A stretch of 64,000 nt of DNA from Desulfobulbus sp. (GTDB lineage Bacteria > Desulfobacterota > Desulfobulbia > Desulfobulbales > Desulfobulbaceae): contig JAQUEZ010000005.1 of NCBI GenBank assembly GCA_028684915.1, positions 1-64,000 on the forward strand, in the 5' to 3' direction. The position numbers and the translations under genes are program-made. Each line of letters starts with the position of its first letter. The first letter of the stretch is position 1. The notes beneath the pieces are model-generated. The model was not told where the DNA came from. It saw only the letters and a program-made list of their open reading frames with translations, and ran no database searches. Of the stretch, positions 44,001 through 52,812 are shown one piece after another.

Positions 44001-44278
44001 ATGCGCCAGCGGAGAATCGCTGTCTGAAAGAGGTCCTCCCCAGGGTCTTCACCGCTGAGCCGATCAAACAGGTCCCAAATACAACGACCGGGAAGGGGAA
44101 AATGAAGATTTGCCGCAATACCGGTCTGCAGTGCCAGTTGACGACTCACCCATTGCGCCATTCCCTGATTTTGCACCACGATGATCTCCGGTTGAAGGGG
44201 ATCATCCGGTGGCTCTTCGAGGATGACAGCAAGTTGCTGAAAGAGATTTTCCAAACGATTGGATTGATGCAGCAACAC
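41066..44278 (-). CDS. recC: Exodeoxyribonuclease V subunit gamma (RecC)
   Basis: A 1070-residue RecC, the Chi-recognising scaffold subunit, with inactive helicase and nuclease domains. It starts VLLHQSNRLENLFQQLA, close to E. coli RecC (LRVYHSNRLDVL), and contains QNQGMAQWVSRQLAL and FPLPGRCIWDLFD. I place the start at GTG 44278 because AAGGAG lies six bases upstream and the protein then aligns with known N-termini; the frame is open to 44383, which would add 35 unaligned residues. The Chi sequence of this species is not known. It is the first gene of recC-recB-recD. Confidence 0.93.
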   Translation of the reverse strand: MLLHQSNRLENLFQQLAVILEEPPDDPLQPEIIVVQNQGMAQWVSRQLALQTGIAANLHFPLPGRCIWDLFDRLSGEDPGEDLFQTAILRWRIFTLLPGLLDQPAFAEPAAYLAQDPAQTQLYQLSAKISDAFDQYQVYRPDLLRNWQQGEENHWQAILWRCLSETTPSQRVELGRWWRQLLNGSAVETSRLPQRLHLFGLNSLAPVYLEIFAQAGALFPLHLYHLSPCWHYWGDLVSARQQAAMRARGREVGGDAYYDQGHPLLVSLGRTGQDFFRQLQECPLEDVDLYQPGEEHHLLSVIQNDILELRDRSVGGEEPYLVDPADHSIQLHCCYSPLREIQVLHDRLLDLFAALPDLTPGDILVSAPDIGRYAEAIKGVFGQALPEHRLPWSIADQSLASEQPQIRCFLDLLALLESRFSAPEVLALCENPLLLARFGLDAGQLPRLHTWVEAAGIRWGLDSEHRHQLEVEAGSVHSWRFGLDRLLLGYLMGEANQTFADLLPYAHLAAGEAEVLGGFVQLLDTLAHWQQEIRSERTPIRWCTDLRQMVDDFFADDLENPGINLLKETLVRLQADCRLADMQAPLAYAVLRVHLQECLAQTSGGQPFLSGRVTFCNMVPMRSVPFKVICLLGLGDQDFPRSQRPPSFDLMAAAPRLGDRNRRNDDRYLFLEALLSAREVLYLSWVGRSQRDESQVPPSVVVCELRDYIDQSCRLAENEESTVSEALTTEHPMQPFSRRCFDGHTATGSYNPAWIPAHQAGDPAPFLSAPLPGADNSRREVDLVQLVCFWRHPVRFFLEHSLGLRVRGEEGALAESEPFQLDQLQRYFLRSEVVSASLAGVPIDQQFDGLAGSGRLPQAGFGRVQFEQIEAEAGALAFQLQPLLSEPLEPLEIDHHIGPFHLTGWLHNLYPSGRVTWRPGRRKGADLMEWWLGHLCLNLLRPLGQGLSSIHLSCERQQKIQAVQHAMLHPVAGPEAILEHLLGLYWQGLSRPLPFFPDTSLAWAEAKPGMEADKARAVWAGGFQWEGEGSDPAYGYFYPAQALPLSEEFVDLTTLFAPILAHLEDGHATS

Positions 44279-44559
44279 GCTCGACTCCTTGAAAGGGACA
44301 AAGGGGGCATTCTCATCAAAAAAAAGAGAGAACAACGTTTCATGCGCCGGTATACGCTGTTTATTACAACCAGGTTTACCCATTTGGGGTTACCGCGTGG
44401 CCAAAAGAGTTTGATTGCAAGCCCCTGGGGCCTCCCTGCCACTCCCCAGGGAGTATATTGGGGGAAAATGTATTTTATTTTTATGAAAATGCAAAGAATT
44501 TGCTATACTTATTCTGCTGATATTTTTTTTGCTTTCCCATTTTACCATGCCTTTTTTCC

Positions 44560-47397
44560 ATGAGCCACCGCATCAGCTATCAACCCATAGTCCTGGCCCT
44601 GGCAGCAACCTTGCTGATCGCCGGACTTTTTTACCTGCCCTATCTTGCGGTGCGCTCAAAAACCATTGAAAACTTTCGCAACCAACAGGTGCTCCTGGCG
44701 AGGCAAGCTTCCACCGAGTTCCAAACCTATTTTTCGACCTACGAAAAGGCGCTGATCTATCTCAGCCAGCAACCTTCCATCCAGGAACTCGACGAAAGCG
44801 GCAAAGCCTTGCTGCGTGATTTTTATTCCATACACCCGGAGGACCTCAACGGCATTATTCGCCTTGATGCCGCCGGACGCCCCCTGTTTGTCCACCCGGA
44901 GACAGCCTCTACGGCTGCATCGTCCGTTCACTGCCCGCAGTTAGCGCACCAGAATTCTGCCGAGATCAGCGAACTGCCGGTTCTCGGAGTCGGACCACCT
45001 GAATTGGCCTTTGTGGCGCCGATTGTTCACCAGGAAAAATTTTCCGGCTGCCTGGCCTTCCCCTTTCCCTTCGAGCATATCACCGGTCGCGCCCTTGATC
45101 CCATTATCCTCCACCAAAGCGGCTACGTGTTGCTCTTGAGTCAGGCCGGGCGGATCCTACATGCACCAGAACCAAGCTTGCTGGGTGCCCGTTACGACAG
45201 ACTGAATGGCACCAGTGAGGACTTGGAACAATTCGCCGCAGCCGTGGTCGATGGACAAAACCGGCTGATTAAACTCAGTCGTTCGCTCCTTGCGACCAAC
45301 GGTACGGAAATCGAACCGGTCTATGCGATGCTCTATCCGGTGCGCCTTTCCGGTGGCAACACCTGGTCGATCGTTTTGGTGACCCCGGCCAAGGAGGTCC
45401 TGGGGGCCATGGCCGAATTCCGTTCCCAATGGCTTTTGGTCACCAGTGTGGCGGTTGTGGCGGTGGGTCTGCTCAGTTTTTTTCTCGGTGGCGTTGTCGA
45501 CGCCCGCAGGCAGGAACAACAAGTCCGGGCCATGGAGGAACAACTGGCCCAACTGTTGGCGCTGGTCCCCATGGGGGTGGTGGTACTCGATGTCCGCCAG
45601 ACCCTGGTTTACGCCAACCTTGAAGCCAAACGTTTGATCGGGGCTGAACTGCAACCAACCCTCATCGGTCACCCTCTGGAGGAGTATCTCCATCCCGATT
45701 GTCAAATCTCGGTCCTGGAGCAGATCCGCAAACCCGCTCCCGGCCAAACGGTCAACATCGAACAGGCGGTGTTGCGAAACGTTGAGGGCGCTCTCCACGA
45801 TATATCTATCACCGCTTCCGCCTCCACGCTCGGTAGCCAGCAACAGTGCATTGTGCTTATCCGCGATATCACCGAAGAACGACGGGCACTAGCCTGGCAA
45901 CGACGTTTGGCCATGGCGGTGGACCAGGTCAAGGAAGCAGTCCTTATCGCCGCAGCCGACGGGACCATTGAATATGTCAACATAGCCGTTGGCGAGATGA
46001 CCGGATATAGCCGGGGCGAATGTATCGGTCAACCGACACGTATCCTCTGGGCCAAGGAGCAGGATGCCCATTTTGAGCAGAAGATGACAGACGTGGTTGA
46101 TTTAGGGGAGGTCTGGCGGGGACGAATCGTCAACCAGCGTAAGAACAGCAGTCTCTTTGTAACTGCCGCCACGGTCTCCCCGGTACGCGATTCCAAGGGA
46201 ACTATCACCCACTTTGTGTTGGTGCAACGGGATATCACCCATGAGGTCGAGATCGAGACCCGCATGCGTCAGGCGCAAAAGATGGAGGCCATCGGCACCC
46301 TGGCCGGCGGTATTGCCCATGACTTCAACAACATCCTTGGCGGTATCATCGGTTTTACTGACATGGCTCTGCTCCAGGCAGGGGCGGGAACCGACCTCCA
46401 CAGCAACCTGCAGCATATCCGCCAAGGCGGGAAACGGGCTGCGGATCTGGTCCAGCAGATCCTAACTTTCAGCCGCCAATCTGCCGAAGTATTATCGCCG
46501 ATCGTTCTCGCCCCGATTATCCATGAAAGTCTGAAGCTGATGCGGGCAACCCTGCCCTCGACCATCGAAATTATCCAGGAAATCGATGCGGTAAACGCTA
46601 AAGTCGTAGCCGCTCCGGTGCAGATCCAACAGATCGTAATGAACCTCTGCGCCAACGCCTTTTACGCCATGAAAGAAAAAGGAGGCCACCTCACCATTCG
46701 GCTCCGCGAACAGAATGGGACCCAACTCGGCAAGAGCGAAGAGGCCAACAATCTTTGGGCGGTACTGGAGGTCAAGGATACCGGACAGGGTATGGAAAAT
46801 GAAACCCTGCAACGAATTTTCACCCCCTTCTTCACCACCAAACAGCCAGGGGAAGGCACCGGTATGGGCCTGAGCGTGGTGCACGGTATTGTCCGCGAAC
46901 TGGGTGGCGAAATTACCGTCCAGTCCGAACCGACCCAAGGGACCGTATTCACCGTACGCCTGCCGATTGTCGCACACAACGGCAATGGCAATTTGCTCAG
47001 CAGTGAAAAACCACTGCCCCGGGGCAGCGAGCATATCCTGGTGGTGGATGACGAAAAAGAAATTCGGGAAACCTGCCGGATGATGCTTGGCCATCTCGGC
47101 TATACCATCACCACCACTGCCCATCCTCTGGAAGTCCCAGAATTGATCGCCCATGCCGTGCCGCCGGTCGACCTGGTGATCACCGACCAGACCATGCCCA
47201 AGCTGACCGGCCTGGATCTCACCGAAAAAATTCGCAGCCGATATCCGCAAATACCGGTCATTCTCTGTACCGGTTATTCAGACCGGCTCAACTACGACAT
47301 TGCCAGGGAGGCCGGGGCCTGCGACCTGCTGATGAAACCGGTTGACCTCCGCGGCCTGAGCTTGGCCGTCCGCTTTGCCTTGGAAATGAGCCGTTAG
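44560..47397 (+). CDS. Hybrid sensor histidine kinase with receiver domain
   Basis: A 945-residue membrane kinase. A helix at about 9-33 and a second at about 290-312 (WLLVTSVAVVAVGLLSFFLGG) enclose a periplasmic sensor with a cache-like look (SIHPEDLNGIIRLDAAGRPLFVHP). Two PAS domains (about 325-440 and 450-565) come next, then the dimerisation box with phospho-His in GGIAHDFNNILGG, an ATPase domain with DTGQGM and GTGMGLSVVHG, and a C-terminal receiver with phospho-Asp in DLVITDQTMPKL. No cognate regulator is adjacent. The start ATG 44560 has no clear ribosome site. Confidence 0.9.
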   Translation: MSHRISYQPIVLALAATLLIAGLFYLPYLAVRSKTIENFRNQQVLLARQASTEFQTYFSTYEKALIYLSQQPSIQELDESGKALLRDFYSIHPEDLNGIIRLDAAGRPLFVHPETASTAASSVHCPQLAHQNSAEISELPVLGVGPPELAFVAPIVHQEKFSGCLAFPFPFEHITGRALDPIILHQSGYVLLLSQAGRILHAPEPSLLGARYDRLNGTSEDLEQFAAAVVDGQNRLIKLSRSLLATNGTEIEPVYAMLYPVRLSGGNTWSIVLVTPAKEVLGAMAEFRSQWLLVTSVAVVAVGLLSFFLGGVVDARRQEQQVRAMEEQLAQLLALVPMGVVVLDVRQTLVYANLEAKRLIGAELQPTLIGHPLEEYLHPDCQISVLEQIRKPAPGQTVNIEQAVLRNVEGALHDISITASASTLGSQQQCIVLIRDITEERRALAWQRRLAMAVDQVKEAVLIAAADGTIEYVNIAVGEMTGYSRGECIGQPTRILWAKEQDAHFEQKMTDVVDLGEVWRGRIVNQRKNSSLFVTAATVSPVRDSKGTITHFVLVQRDITHEVEIETRMRQAQKMEAIGTLAGGIAHDFNNILGGIIGFTDMALLQAGAGTDLHSNLQHIRQGGKRAADLVQQILTFSRQSAEVLSPIVLAPIIHESLKLMRATLPSTIEIIQEIDAVNAKVVAAPVQIQQIVMNLCANAFYAMKEKGGHLTIRLREQNGTQLGKSEEANNLWAVLEVKDTGQGMENETLQRIFTPFFTTKQPGEGTGMGLSVVHGIVRELGGEITVQSEPTQGTVFTVRLPIVAHNGNGNLLSSEKPLPRGSEHILVVDDEKEIRETCRMMLGHLGYTITTTAHPLEVPELIAHAVPPVDLVITDQTMPKLTGLDLTEKIRSRYPQIPVILCTGYSDRLNYDIAREAGACDLLMKPVDLRGLSLAVRFALEMSR

Positions 47398-47505
47398 CCT
47401 CTGGTTGCAGCTTTTTTTTCATAAATCCTGTTCTTTTATCAAAAAACCGCTATCATTGATCATATCAACTCAACCAACCATCCATTTTTCAACAATAGTT
47501 CAACC

Positions 47506-48375
47506 ATGCACAAAGGCATCTTTCTCGGGCTGGCTACTGCAGATATCGTTTATTACGTCCCCCATCATCTCAACAACAACGAGAAGCTGAAAGCTGAGCG
47601 GCAAATCGCCTATGCTGGCGGTCCGGCCACCAATGCGGCGGTTGCCTTTGCTGCCTTTGAAAACGAGGCCTCTCTGGTGACCGGTCTAGGTCAACATCCC
47701 CTGGCCCATGTGGCCAAACACGACATTCTTGACTACAAGGTGAACCTGATTGACTATACCGATCAGCCCAAGCGGCCACCGGTGTTGGCATCGATCATGG
47801 TTGACCTCTCCAACGGTGATCGGGCCGTGGTCTACTCCAACACCGATCTGCGTAAGCTCCGCCACGATGCGGTCACCGAGACCCTCCTCGAATATGCCGA
47901 TCTGCTCATGCTCGACGGCTACTACCTGCCCCAGGCCATCCAGCTGGCACACTGGGCCCGGATCATGCGCATTCCGGTCATCCTGGACGGCGGCAGTTGG
48001 AAGGAGGGCATGGAGAAACTGCTGCCGCTGGTTGATTACGCCATCTGCTCCGACAATTTCCTCCCCCCGGGCTGCCAACAAAACGACGAGGTAATCCGAT
48101 CGCTTGACCAATTCGGCATCAATCACATTGCCATCACCCGCGGTGGTGACCCCATCCTGGCCCACACCGACGGCGAAACCAGCGAAGTGACGGTGATGCC
48201 GGTACAACCGGTGGACACCCTCGGCGCCGGCGACATTTTCCATGGCGCCTTCTGCCATTATATCCTTGAACGCAATGACTTCCTCATCAGCCTGGAACGC
48301 GCCGGTGAGATAGCCAGCCTCTCCTGCTCCTCTCTGGGGACCAGGGCCTGGATTGAGCAGGCCAAATTCGCCTGA
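47506..48375 (+). CDS. PfkB-family carbohydrate kinase
   Basis: A 289-residue ribokinase-fold kinase that phosphorylates a sugar or nucleoside using ATP. The PfkB signature 1 resembles YAGGPATNAAVAFAAFE near residue 36, and signature 2 is DTLGAGDIFHGAFCHYIL with the catalytic Asp in GAGD. The protein is short and lacks obvious lid features that would name a substrate; adenosine-, ribo- and fructokinase-like roles remain open. It lies about 110 bp after the hybrid kinase on the same strand. Confidence 0.88.
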   Translation: MHKGIFLGLATADIVYYVPHHLNNNEKLKAERQIAYAGGPATNAAVAFAAFENEASLVTGLGQHPLAHVAKHDILDYKVNLIDYTDQPKRPPVLASIMVDLSNGDRAVVYSNTDLRKLRHDAVTETLLEYADLLMLDGYYLPQAIQLAHWARIMRIPVILDGGSWKEGMEKLLPLVDYAICSDNFLPPGCQQNDEVIRSLDQFGINHIAITRGGDPILAHTDGETSEVTVMPVQPVDTLGAGDIFHGAFCHYILERNDFLISLERAGEIASLSCSSLGTRAWIEQAKFA

Positions 48376-48455
48376 CACAGGGCTTGTTCGACATCACGAT
48401 GAAGGCAAGACTAGCGACAACTGGCGGTTTCTCCCCATCCCATTTTTCCGACCGT

Positions 48456-49340
48456 TCAGCGCTGACGGAAAGGAATCTGACAGTAATCAATCCCCCGCTT
48501 GGGGACGATGCCGTTTTGCTCCAAAAACATCTTCAACGAATTCATTGAGATATTGACATTGGCTGTCGGCCCGAGATAGAGGTGATCCATTACCGGCTGC
48601 TTGCCGCCAATGCCGAGATCAAATTCGATATAGGGCACAAGCATCGCATGGCCCTCGCGGAAGAGAATCGGTGCCCCCGCAGTGTTTGCAATCACCGGTG
48701 AAACGATCCGCCACTCTTTTTCTTCGCGAAAGGAAGGGTGCTTGAGAATGGCTGCTATCCTGAGCAGCTCCGTCTCGATGGAGGCAAAGGCCTGCCGATG
48801 CAGCACCGAACGCTCGCCCGCTGAATACTCGCCGCTGGACTGGTTTTCCGCCAGTTGCTCCACCGCATCCACCACCTCCCTGATCAAGGCCCGCTGACGG
48901 TGGGGCTCGTAAATGCATTTACCGATCATGAACTGCTGTTGCTGCGCACATTCAAAGATGTAATCCGGACAGAATCCCAGACTTACGCCCTTGCCCGGTG
49001 AGCTGTATCCCCGCCACTGGCTGAGCAGGTTGCCATGGGAACGAAACGAAGCACCAAAGAGCAGATGTCCGTTGGTGATCCGGTGGGCCACCCAGTCAGC
49101 AAACTGGGAAAGCAAATTGCTGTTGGCATGACCGCTGTCGATCCGCTCCCGGACCTCGACCTTGATCAGGTCGGCGGTATGGCGTAGCTCAGCAGAATCG
49201 TTCATATAGCGCACATCACTGGCCCAAAGGGCACGGCGACGAACAATCCCCAGCAGCCCGCTAAAAGTGGTGTAGTGATACAGGGTGCCCATGGGTATAT
49301 CGGCGTAGAGCTCCCTGGATAGGGATTCGATCTCCTTCAT
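48456..49340 (-). CDS. DUF2971-domain protein
   Basis: A 294-residue protein with the DUF2971 N-terminal signature LYHYTTFSGLLGIVRRRALWASDVRYMNDSAELRH (about 21-55) and the family's FGASFRSHGNLLSQWRGYSSPGKGVSLGF block. The C-terminus reads HLYLGPTANVNISMNSLKMFLEQNG. The biochemical activity is unknown; such proteins occur singly, in accessory islands and near anti-phage genes. It stands alone between the PfkB kinase and the iron-alcohol dehydrogenase, on the opposite strand to both. Confidence 0.85.
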   Translation of the reverse strand: MKEIESLSRELYADIPMGTLYHYTTFSGLLGIVRRRALWASDVRYMNDSAELRHTADLIKVEVRERIDSGHANSNLLSQFADWVAHRITNGHLLFGASFRSHGNLLSQWRGYSSPGKGVSLGFCPDYIFECAQQQQFMIGKCIYEPHRQRALIREVVDAVEQLAENQSSGEYSAGERSVLHRQAFASIETELLRIAAILKHPSFREEKEWRIVSPVIANTAGAPILFREGHAMLVPYIEFDLGIGGKQPVMDHLYLGPTANVNISMNSLKMFLEQNGIVPKRGIDYCQIPFRQR

Positions 49341-49587
49341 TTTCCGCTGCTATCCTTATATTATCGGCCCGCGTTCCGTGAACGTTCCGGCCATATCCTG
49401 GTTGAGATTTCCGCCTTTCTCTGGTAAGAAAATTAATTTGATCTTGCATGTCGCATCATGGACACAGATCCTTATATATTCTACGGGCCACGTTGTGCCG
49501 CCCGCATGCGTCTGCGACGATCCCACAATTTTCAAACCGCTGGGCCGGCTTGTTACCGTCCACCAGCTTTCAATCCCTCTTACATAG

Positions 49588-50667
<1,080 letters not shown>

Positions 50668-50700
50668 TCCTGGGCGCTGAATTACTGCGCAAAACACAAT

Positions 50701-50745
50701 AAAGGCCCCGGTTGCTCTCTTATCGAGAACAATCGGGGCCTTTTT
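50701..50745. terminator. Bidirectional intrinsic terminator
   Basis: A long stem with AAAGGCCCCG (50701-50710) and CGGGGCCTTT (50734-50743), with further pairing inside through GTTG/CAAT and CTC/GAG, ends in TTTTT on the plus strand. It closes the KdnB-like gene and, on the minus strand, the DUF2145 gene. Confidence 0.85.
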
Positions 50746-50771
50746 GATTTACATCCTTTTCCAGGGCCTGT

Positions 50772-51581
50772 TCAGTCCGGCATTACAGTCAGGACCTCGG
50801 CCCCCTTATCATACTTGACCAAATACTCGCCGATCGTCTCAAAGGTCGCGGTCACCACGTCGTCAGGTTGATCCGAGAGGGAAACCTCATCTGTGAACAT
50901 GGACCCGAGAAGTAACTTGAACGGATTGACATTGACTTCCTGGGCCTGAAAATAGGCTTTTTCATTGCCCTTGATCCGATTGATATCCTCGGTCTGATAG
51001 ATTGCGGCATTGATCACATCAAGTACAAACTCGGTACAGTTCTGCCGTCCGAGAGTAAAGGGGTTGGCTATGACCGAATAATGGGAATCATGGAGTGACG
51101 GATACACCGGCGAGGTGATCGTTGCCAGCAACCGTTGCTGCAGTTTCGGTGAAGGAATGATCACCCCGGCCTCAAGATCGGCCACCCCGGCAAAAAAGTC
51201 CGGCGGGTAGTCGACCACCAGATCGCTGACATCCGGATGTTTGTCCTGCTGATAGAGATTATAGATGGCATAGCCCGGAACCTTCCGCCCGTCCTTAGTG
51301 CTGATCTGCGAATAGACGGCAAAGGCGGTGTGGGTAAAGGCCATCCCTTGGGGCATCTCGGATTTCGGCCGCCCCTTACGGGCTAAAATAGCCACATAGG
51401 CCCCCTTTTCGGCCAGTATCTTTTCCACTTTCTTGGCAAAGCGTAGAATTTGTTCCGGCTTGTACTGCATGGTTTCACCGGCCTGACTACTGGCGGAACT
51501 GAATCCCACCGATCCACAGGCCAGTGAGGATTGTAGCAGCCAACAGACCAGCCCGATACCAAAAATTTTTCGTCCCAGCAT
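50772..51581 (-). CDS. DUF2145 secreted protein
   Basis: A 269-residue protein with an N-terminal signal peptide (hydrophobic IFGIGLVCWLLQSSLACGS, possibly a lipoprotein at Cys22). The body follows the DUF2145 family closely: ILRFAKKVEKILAEKGAYVAILARKGRP, FTHTAFAVYS, GYAIYNLYQ and NCTEFVLDVINAAIYQTEDI. A conserved Cys-His-containing core suggests a papain/NlpC-like fold, but this is inference. Members are found in the periplasm of proteobacteria and have no established function. GGAG precedes the ATG. An Ala/Ser-rich secreted protein is encoded 18 bp upstream. Confidence 0.82.
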   Translation of the reverse strand: MLGRKIFGIGLVCWLLQSSLACGSVGFSSASSQAGETMQYKPEQILRFAKKVEKILAEKGAYVAILARKGRPKSEMPQGMAFTHTAFAVYSQISTKDGRKVPGYAIYNLYQQDKHPDVSDLVVDYPPDFFAGVADLEAGVIIPSPKLQQRLLATITSPVYPSLHDSHYSVIANPFTLGRQNCTEFVLDVINAAIYQTEDINRIKGNEKAYFQAQEVNVNPFKLLLGSMFTDEVSLSDQPDDVVTATFETIGEYLVKYDKGAEVLTVMPD

Positions 51582-51599
51582 AGTTTCAGGCTCCGTGAT

Positions 51600-51956
51600 T
51601 CAGGGTTTTTTCAGGGCCTGGTCGGGCGGCACGGTCACCAGGGATTCGTTGGTAATGGGCAGCGGTTTGCCTGCCGGCGAGTTGGCAGCCTTACTCATGC
51701 CGACGGCAGCCGAAGCACTGGCCGCTCCAGCAGCGGTAATCGTTGCCCCGCTAACGGCCAAAGGCACAGACGAGACCGCCGAGGTCACCTGGCCGGAAGA
51801 TACCAGCGCATGAGCGGCACTGCCGCTGGCGTGAACACTGGCCGCACCGGATTCGCGGAACGCCTGGCCGGCATGGGTGTTTTCACCGGAGGCCGCAAAG
51901 GCGCCCCCGGCCCCCAAAACACAACAGAACACACTTATCAGGACAGCGTTTTTCAT
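51600..51956 (-). CDS. Small Ala/Ser-rich exported protein
   Basis: A 118-residue protein with a clear signal peptide (MKNAVLISVFCCVLGAGGAFA, cleavage after the AFA box) and a low-complexity mature part rich in Ala, Ser, Gly and Val, with stretches such as SAAHALVSSGQVTSAVSS. No family is recognised. It is the gene immediately upstream of the DUF2145 gene on the same strand and they are probably co-transcribed. The composition suggests a flexible periplasmic or cell-surface partner. Confidence 0.7.
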   Translation of the reverse strand: MKNAVLISVFCCVLGAGGAFAASGENTHAGQAFRESGAASVHASGSAAHALVSSGQVTSAVSSVPLAVSGATITAAGAASASAAVGMSKAANSPAGKPLPITNESLVTVPPDQALKKP

Positions 51957-52080
51957 AGAACCCTCAATAGATGAGTAAAAATAAAAGTCGGAGACTCTCC
52001 GACCTGACTGTACATAGAATGGACAGGATTCCCGTGCAGCGCAAGAGCTAATTGACTATTTTATCAGCAAGTTCACCAAT

Positions 52081-52812
52081 TCAGGAGTGCAGTCCTGGCA
52101 GTAAAGTTCGCCCCGGCACAAGTAGGGCGGCAAAATCATCTGCCGGCAACGGACGACTGGCTAGATATCCTTGGATTATCATCTGATCACTCATTGCCCG
52201 CAGTAGGGTTAGTTGCTCAACAGTCTCCACGCCCTCGGCAACAATGGCCAGATTCATCGCTTGGGCCAAGGAAACGATAGCCGAGGCAATAGCCTGGCTG
52301 TCGCTGTCATTTTCCAGATCGCGGATAAAAGAACGATCGATCTTCAGCCCATCCAGGGGGAGCCGCTTGAGGTAGGAAAGTGACGAGTAGCCGGTACCGA
52401 AATCATCAAGATAAAACTTACCTCCCAATACCCGCAACTCATCTAGGGTCGACTGGGCCTTGACGAAATTTTCCATCAAGATAGACTCGGTGATCTCAAA
52501 ATAAATCCGTCCACTTTTCAGCCCGGTACTGAGCAGAACTTCGCGCAACAGGGCAGTCAACTCCTGACCGACAAACTGGCGCGATGAAATATTCACCGAA
52601 ATATCGAGGGAATGGCCATTATCCTGCCATTGCTTGGCCTGTCGGGCAGCCGTCCGAACCACCCAGGCCCCCAGAGGGAGAATAAGCCCGGATTCCTCGG
52701 CCAGGGGAATGAATTCCGCCGGCGAGATCAGTTGTCCCTCGTGGTGCCAGCGGATCAAGGCTTCGGCGCCGATAATGGTGTTGGTGGCGCAGTGGACCTG
52801 GGGCTGATAATT
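52081..52812 (-). pseudogene. EAL-domain part of the frameshifted GGDEF/EAL gene
   Basis: This frame encodes a near-complete c-di-GMP phosphodiesterase domain: YQPQVHCATN...[55 protein letters not shown], and VAEGVETVEQL. It is open to 52938, but the upstream part only shadows the GGDEF frame. The proper start of homology is at about 52812, where the GGDEF frame stops. One extra base in CTCTAATTAT shifts EFEL-NYQPQ to EFEL-stop. Either a real disruption, a frameshift site, or a sequencing error; the catalytic residues are intact, which favours a recent event or an error. Confidence 0.75.
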
